DNA from: Candidatus Taylorbacteria bacterium RIFCSPHIGHO2_02_FULL_46_13
Lineage (GTDB): Bacteria; Patescibacteriota; Minisyncoccia; Phycocordibacterales; DSPV01
Reading direction: 5' to 3'
Length of the DNA stretch: 9,789 bases
Assembly (NCBI GenBank): GCA_001821015.1
Contig: MHRQ01000013.1
Location: 12,741-22,529, forward strand
Within the stretch, counting starts at the first letter, position 1. The number at the start of each line of letters is the position of its first letter. The notes beneath the pieces were generated by a model that made no database searches, was not told the DNA's origin, and saw only the letters and a list, made by a program, of their open reading frames with translations. This document shows positions 6,908-9,789 of this stretch, one piece after another. The position numbers and the translations under genes are program-made.

Positions 6908-7045
6908 ATGCAGACACTTCACCCGAATCTGCCTTGGCGGAAACGGGCAAAAAATGAAGATACTTGGCGTGTTTCACTAGGAAATTGTGATTTCGAATTC
7001 GGTACAGCCCCGAGAGCATTCAAAGGGCAGTGGTATAGGCGGTGA
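6908..7045 (+). CDS. Small ORF (45 aa) directly upstream of the TR, unknown
   Basis: ATG 6908 is preceded by GGAGG (6899-6903), a good Shine-Dalgarno match for this genome. The 45-residue product is basic and aromatic, starting MQTLHPNLPWRKRAKNEDTW and ending in KGQWYRR, with no membrane segment. It stops at TGA 7043-7045, 9 bp before the TR. The reading frame is the same as that of the TR, which stays open to TAA at 7226-7228. I do not recognise a family. It may be a real small DGR-associated protein, the remnant of an older target gene, or chance. Coding status is uncertain. Confidence 0.35.
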   Translation: MQTLHPNLPWRKRAKNEDTWRVSLGNCDFEFGTAPRAFKGQWYRR

Positions 7046-7054
7046 AGCGCGCAT

Positions 7055-7178
7055 TTTCGCAACTCGGACGGCAACCGTTACGTGAGATATCTCTATCGCA
7101 ACGGTTTGAAGTGGAACCGTAACTACAAATGGCTCGACAACAGGTTCAATCGCGACTATAGGGTAGCCGTGCTCGCAA
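7055..7178 (+). repeat. DGR template repeat (TR)
   Basis: The 124-bp donor copy for the VR, in the same orientation as the VR and the reverse transcriptase. It has 34 adenines, of which 14 are changed in the VR; among the 90 other positions only one differs. Many A residues sit in AAC or AAG/AAT codons in the target's frame, which lets A mutation give a wide range of residues without stop codons, a known design feature of DGRs. Its transcript is the template RNA. The RNA probably ends at the terminator at 7191-7224, 12 bp after the repeat. Confidence 0.96.
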
Positions 7179-7190
7179 CTCTCTTCATTT

Positions 7191-7224
7191 CTCTCCCGAC
7201 TATTTGTCGGGAGAGTTTTGTTTT
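7191..7224 (+). terminator. Intrinsic terminator of the TR RNA
   Basis: CTCTCCCGAC (7191-7200) pairs perfectly with GTCGGGAGAG (7206-7215) around TATTT and is followed by TTTTGTTTT. It works rightward only, as the left flank is not a T-run in the other direction. It overlaps the 3' end of the opposite-strand avd gene, whose stop codon lies at 7200-7202. It would separate the TR transcript from the reverse transcriptase gene. Confidence 0.85.
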
Positions 7225-7550
7225 ATAAGCTGACCGCTCCAGCCCCCGAGCTGTTTTCCAACCTCATTAATTTTTTCAGACAGAGCAATGTATTTTTTGC
7301 TGTCCAGCGACTTTGTTTCCCAAAGTATAAGCAAGAGGATTTTTGTGGTATCTGTCTTTCGTATCGCCAAGCGAACCCATGGGATTTTTTCTGATTTTTG
7401 CAAAAACGCCGCCGTAGAAATTGCCTCAATACTTTCAATAAAAAGCGTGTCTATACGGTTGCCGAGCGAATACTTTTGTGTTTTAGGCAGAAGCTCATGA
7501 TATTGATGCCAGAGCAAATACGCGCCCTTTAATTTTTCAAGCACTGGCAA
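7200..7550 (-). CDS. avd: DGR accessory protein Avd (four-helix bundle), inverted relative to RT
   Basis: A 116-residue, helix-rich, basic protein resembling bacterial Avd-like proteins. Family marks are the N-terminal LEKLKGAYLLWHQ helix, LPKTQKYSLGNRI at 21-33 opening the second helix, and VGKQLGGW at 97-104 near the C-terminus. In studied DGRs Avd forms a pentameric four-helix bundle that binds the RT and the TR RNA and is needed for mutagenic cDNA synthesis. Here it lies on the strand opposite to the RT, TR and target gene, which is unusual. The start given is TTG 7550, the only ordinary start codon available in the frame, with no ribosome binding site. The true start may be ATG 7602, which is one base out of frame through an 11-C tract (see findings). 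The start is therefore uncertain although the family call is firm. Confidence 0.85.
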   Translation of the reverse strand: MPVLEKLKGAYLLWHQYHELLPKTQKYSLGNRIDTLFIESIEAISTAAFLQKSEKIPWVRLAIRKTDTTKILLLILWETKSLDSKKYIALSEKINEVGKQLGGWSGQLIKQNSPDK

Positions 7551-7557
7551 AATCGTC

Positions 7558-7568
7558 GGGGGGGGGGG
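7558..7568. repeat. Homopolymer of 11 G between avd and RT
   Basis: Eleven consecutive G on the + strand (C on the avd strand) lie in the 31-bp gap between the avd TTG start and the RT ATG. The avd frame stays open across it, while the ATG at 7602 is put out of frame by one base. Confidence 0.95.
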
Positions 7569-7581
7569 TAACCTTATTGGT

Positions 7582-8583
7582 ATGCGAATCCAACTGGCTC
7601 ATAAATATGCAGATATTATTTCTGTTGAAAATTTACTTGGCGCTTGGCAGGAGTTTTTAAAAGGAAAACGGGGCAAGCCGGGCGTGCAAATTTTTCAACT
7701 ACGATTAATGGAGCACATCCTAGCGTTTCATAATGATTTAGGCAATCGCACCTACAAGCACGGGCCATACAAACATTTCAGAATTTCCGACCCGAAACCG
7801 CGCGACATTCACAAAGCAAGCGTTCGTGACAGACTTTTGCACCATGCGATTTACCGAAAATTATATCCATTTTTCGACAAAACATTTATTTCTGATTCAT
7901 TTTCTTGCCGTTTAGATAAAGGGACGCACAAAGCTCTCAATCGCTTTCGCGCTTTTGCATATAAAACAAGCAAGAATCATACAAGAACCTGTTTTGTCCT
8001 TAAATGCGATATCAGGAAATTTTTCGCGAACATTGACCACAATATTCTATTTTCAATTCTGTCCAGATATATTCCCGATGCGGACATTCTCCGACTCTTA
8101 GAAGAAATTATCCAAAGCTTTTCAAGCGGGAAAAGTGGCGTTGGACTTCCGCTTGGCAATCTTACCTCTCAACTTTTTGTAAATGTGTATATGAACGAGT
8201 TTGACCAGTTTGTTAAGCACAAACTCAAAGTAAAATACTATATTCGCTACGCCGATGATTTTGTTATTTTTTCCGATGACAAGGTGTTTCTTGAGAATTT
8301 AATTACGAATATTACGAGCTTTCTTGGCGATAGATTACATTTAGAATTACATCCCGACAAAGTTTCTATTAAAACTATTTCATCAGGCGTTGATTTTCTC
8401 GGCTGGGTAAATTTTCCTAATCATCGGGTGTTGAGAACTTCAACAAAAAGAAGAATGTTTAGAAATATGCAGGCAAAAGGAGGTAAGACCGAAACGGTCC
8501 AATCCTACCTTGGGCTTCTCAAGTATGGGAATACGAGGAAATTACAAAGTGAAGTTGCGGCGTTAGCGTTGCGGTCTATGTAG
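7582..8583 (+). CDS. Diversity-generating retroelement reverse transcriptase
   Basis: A 333-residue reverse transcriptase of the DGR class. Finger-domain motifs include KPRDIHKASVRDRLLHHAIY (74-93) and DSFSCRLDKGTHKAL. Motif A is KCDIRKFFANID with metal-binding Asp143. LGNLTSQ at 191-197 is the DGR form of the motif that in most RTs reads QGxxxSP. The catalytic YADD is at 223-226, FLGW at 272-275, and a thumb with SYLGLLKYGN at 308-317. Length is normal for the class and no maturase or other fused domain is seen. It would copy the TR RNA, misincorporating opposite adenines, together with Avd. The start ATG 7582 gives the usual N-terminus (HKYADIISVENLLGAW); no ribosome binding site or clear promoter is seen before it. 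Sampled stretches are about 32-43% GC, lower than the flanking genes (about 50%), which suggests separate ancestry. Confidence 0.97.
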   Translation: MRIQLAHKYADIISVENLLGAWQEFLKGKRGKPGVQIFQLRLMEHILAFHNDLGNRTYKHGPYKHFRISDPKPRDIHKASVRDRLLHHAIYRKLYPFFDKTFISDSFSCRLDKGTHKALNRFRAFAYKTSKNHTRTCFVLKCDIRKFFANIDHNILFSILSRYIPDADILRLLEEIIQSFSSGKSGVGLPLGNLTSQLFVNVYMNEFDQFVKHKLKVKYYIRYADDFVIFSDDKVFLENLITNITSFLGDRLHLELHPDKVSIKTISSGVDFLGWVNFPNHRVLRTSTKRRMFRNMQAKGGKTETVQSYLGLLKYGNTRKLQSEVAALALRSM

Positions 8584-8591
8584 ATATTTTG

Positions 8592-8600
8592 TGATACAAT
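8592..8600 (+). promoter_or_regulatory. Extended -10 promoter upstream of folD
   Basis: TG (8592-8593), one base, then TACAAT (8595-8600) forms an extended -10 just after the RT stop. Transcription would begin near 8607, giving a leader of about 90 nt. No clear -35 is seen. Confidence 0.45.
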
Positions 8601-8636
8601 TGCTTTCACGAGAGATTTATTGCCTAGCGAGTGAGT

Positions 8637-8660
8637 GAAGAGAAAAAGTCTTTTCTCTTC
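8637..8660 (+). other. Perfect 10-bp hairpin in the folD leader
   Basis: GAAGAGAAAA (8637-8646) pairs with TTTTCTCTTC (8651-8660) around AGTC. No T-run follows beyond the stem. It lies between the likely promoter and ATG 8698, or may serve as the 3' end structure of the RT transcript. Confidence 0.5.
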
Positions 8661-8697
8661 CGAACGAGCGACGGCAACAAAGATATTTATACTCTTT

Positions 8698-9570
8698 ATG
8701 TTGCTACTTGATGGAAAAATCATAAGGGAGACGAAGGCGGTTGAATTGCGCAGTGCGGTCCGCGAACTTGGATTTACCCCCACCCTTGCGATCGTACAGA
8801 CCGGCTCATCGGGGCGTTCTCGAGAGTACATCGCGGCAAAGCAGAAATTTGCCGAGGAAATCGGGGCCGCGGTGGAGCTGGTAGGATTTGGCAATGATGT
8901 TTCAACAGACGAGGTGCTGTATGAGATTCAGCGGCTCAATGCCGATCCTTCTATTAATGGCATTATTGTCCAACTTCCGGTATCTCGCGATATTGACCGC
9001 CGAGTGGTTCTTGAAGCCGTTGATCCAAGTAAAGACGTTGATGGACTCACGGCGCACAGTTTAAGATCTCTTTTAGAAAATGACCCCCAGGGATTTGTGC
9101 CGGCTACCGCAAAGGGAATTTTGTTACTTTTGGACTACTACCACGTAGTCATAGAAGGGAAACAGGTCGCGATAGTCGGGCGTTCGCTTTTGGTGGGAAA
9201 AACAGCGGCACTCGCCTTTCTCAATCGCAATGCCACGGTCACGGTTTGCCATCGTTTTACCAATGACTTACCACAAGCAACTAAGCAGGCAGATATTTTG
9301 GTCGTTGCGGTAGGCAAATCAAACCTTGTTGGACGTGAGCATGTAAGCCCCGGACAGGTTGTGGTTGATGTTGGTATCAATGTTTCGGACGGTGAAAAAC
9401 TTGCCGAAGAAATACCAGCACCGCGGGTGGTTGGAGACGTGGACTTTGCGGCTGTCAAGGATATCGTTGCCGCGATATCTCCGGTGCCTGGAGGGGTAGG
9501 ACCCATGACGGTACTTGCGCTGTTTGAGAACTTACTTGAGGCGGCGCGCAGGCAAATTGGCACGTTGTAA
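8698..9570 (+). CDS. folD: FolD bifunctional methylenetetrahydrofolate dehydrogenase/cyclohydrolase
   Basis: A 290-residue cytosolic enzyme that interconverts 5,10-methylene-THF, 5,10-methenyl-THF and 10-formyl-THF using NADP(H). Visible active-site residues match E. coli FolD with an offset of six: Tyr44 and Lys48 in SREYIAAK, Gln92 in VQLP, Asp115 in KDVDG. The nucleotide-binding site has GRSLLVGK at 161-168, and the C-terminus has PVPGGVGPMT at 262-271. The usual PCTP motif reads PATA at 135-138, and the GK-Pro after the dinucleotide loop is GK-Thr; these are mild departures. ATG 8698 gives the standard family length and N-terminus (MLLLDGKIIR). A GTG at 8635 would add 21 residues that are not part of the family. 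No ribosome binding site is evident. It is downstream of the DGR but functionally unrelated. Confidence 0.94.
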   Translation: MLLLDGKIIRETKAVELRSAVRELGFTPTLAIVQTGSSGRSREYIAAKQKFAEEIGAAVELVGFGNDVSTDEVLYEIQRLNADPSINGIIVQLPVSRDIDRRVVLEAVDPSKDVDGLTAHSLRSLLENDPQGFVPATAKGILLLLDYYHVVIEGKQVAIVGRSLLVGKTAALAFLNRNATVTVCHRFTNDLPQATKQADILVVAVGKSNLVGREHVSPGQVVVDVGINVSDGEKLAEEIPAPRVVGDVDFAAVKDIVAAISPVPGGVGPMTVLALFENLLEAARRQIGTL

Positions 9571-9573
9571 CAG

Positions 9574-9610
9574 TAGTGGTTATTATTCGTCTTTAGTGGT
9601 GATTATTATT
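9574..9610. repeat. Imperfect direct repeat between folD and the next gene
   Basis: TAGTGGTTATTATT (9574-9587) is followed 20 bp on by TAGTGGTGATTATTATT (9594-9610). It fills most of the 57-bp gap and could be a paired operator or a small duplication. Confidence 0.55.
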
Positions 9611-9614
9611 AATT

Positions 9615-9620
9615 TATATT
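9615..9620 (+). promoter_or_regulatory. Possible -10 element of the SIMPL-type gene
   Basis: TATATT ends 7 bp before ATG 9628, as expected for a leaderless transcript. There is no clear -35 and no Shine-Dalgarno site. Confidence 0.35.
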
Positions 9621-9627
9621 TACGCAC

Positions 9628-9789
9628 ATGAGTGAAGATACAAAGCAAGTAATATTTTCTCCAAAGCCGAGGGGCGTTGTTGCAGTTGTTGCAGTGATGC
9701 TCGCACTTTTTCTCTTAGCCGCAGCGATCAAAGAGTTTAAGAGTATTTCTTACGTTGGCCGAGATGTAGGGGTAACGAATACCATCAAT
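9628..9789 (+). CDS. SIMPL/DUF541-like protein, N-terminal part (runs off window)
   Basis: The first 54 codons are present and the frame is open to the window edge. The protein starts MSEDTKQVIFSPKPRG, has one hydrophobic segment (about residues 16-33, VVAVVAVMLALFLLAAAI) acting as anchor or uncleaved signal, then SYVGRDVGVTNTIN. That last stretch resembles the lead-in to the SIMPL (DUF541/oscillin-like) domain in CPR proteins, where the wording is close to YVGxDxxxTNTI. The domain itself is beyond the edge, so the family call is provisional. It would be anchored with its bulk outside the cytoplasm. Function of this family is poorly defined. Confidence 0.6.
   Translation, partial: MSEDTKQVIFSPKPRGVVAVVAVMLALFLLAAAIKEFKSISYVGRDVGVTNTIN

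Noticed and set aside
7043..7045. TGA read as glycine, which would fuse the 45-aa ORF to the TR frame (code 25)
   Set aside because: No other gene has an internal TGA and VKOR uses TGA as its stop, so recoding is not supported.
6573..7178. Two copies of a 124-bp sequence considered as a CRISPR or insertion-sequence repeat
   Set aside because: Only two copies, too long for CRISPR repeats, no transposase, and the A-specific mismatch pattern fits a DGR.
7582..8583. RT considered as a group II intron or retron enzyme
   Set aside because: No maturase domain or intron ends are seen and the LGNLTSQ motif with TR/VR is specific to DGRs.

Overview
The window looks like a chromosome segment of an uncultivated bacterium of the Candidate Phyla Radiation (Patescibacteria, perhaps a Parcubacteria/Kaiserbacteria-type lineage). 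That placement is an inference. It rests on the gene set (DsbA-like thiol oxidoreductase plus VKOR, adhesin-like polymer-forming membrane protein, HlyD/MacB exporter, FolD, SIMPL-type protein), the near absence of clear Shine-Dalgarno sites, and a diversity-generating retroelement (DGR), an element type common in these small genomes. No TGA interrupts any long gene and VKOR ends in TGA, so the standard bacterial code fits.

Layout. Bases 2-869 hold the 3' part of a DsbA-family gene overlapping a VKOR gene: an extracytoplasmic disulfide-forming pair. Bases 906-2066 encode a secreted/membrane protein with a bactofilin-like repeat region and a multi-pass C-terminus. Bases 2198-5766 form a tight three-gene operon for a MacAB-type efflux/export system (periplasmic-adaptor-like HlyD protein, ABC ATPase, MacB/FtsX-type permease). 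Bases 5767-6122 are non-coding: a bipartite hairpin, a perfect 42-bp palindrome, and a strong sigma70-like promoter facing right.

Bases 5898-8583 are a DGR. It comprises a variable target gene (6123-6701) ending in a 124-bp variable repeat (VR, 6573-6696); a gap-free 124-bp template repeat (TR, 7055-7178); an accessory protein gene avd on the opposite strand (7200-7550); and a DGR-type reverse transcriptase (7582-8583) with YADD and LGNLTSQ motifs. I aligned VR to TR by hand: 15 mismatches, of which 14 fall on adenines of the TR. This is the diagnostic trace of adenine-specific mutagenic retrohoming. The reverse transcriptase would copy TR RNA with errors at A, and the product would overwrite the VR, changing ten surface-candidate residues near the C-terminus of the target protein. 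One further residue carries the odd T-site change, and one change is silent.

Unusual points in the DGR are the inverted avd between TR and RT, an 11-G homopolymer in the 31-bp gap between the divergent avd and RT starts (one base fewer would join avd to an upstream ATG), a terminator directly after the TR, and tandem CACTTTG units after the VR.

Bases 8698-9570 encode FolD of one-carbon folate metabolism. The window ends inside a SIMPL/DUF541-like membrane-anchored protein beginning at 9628.
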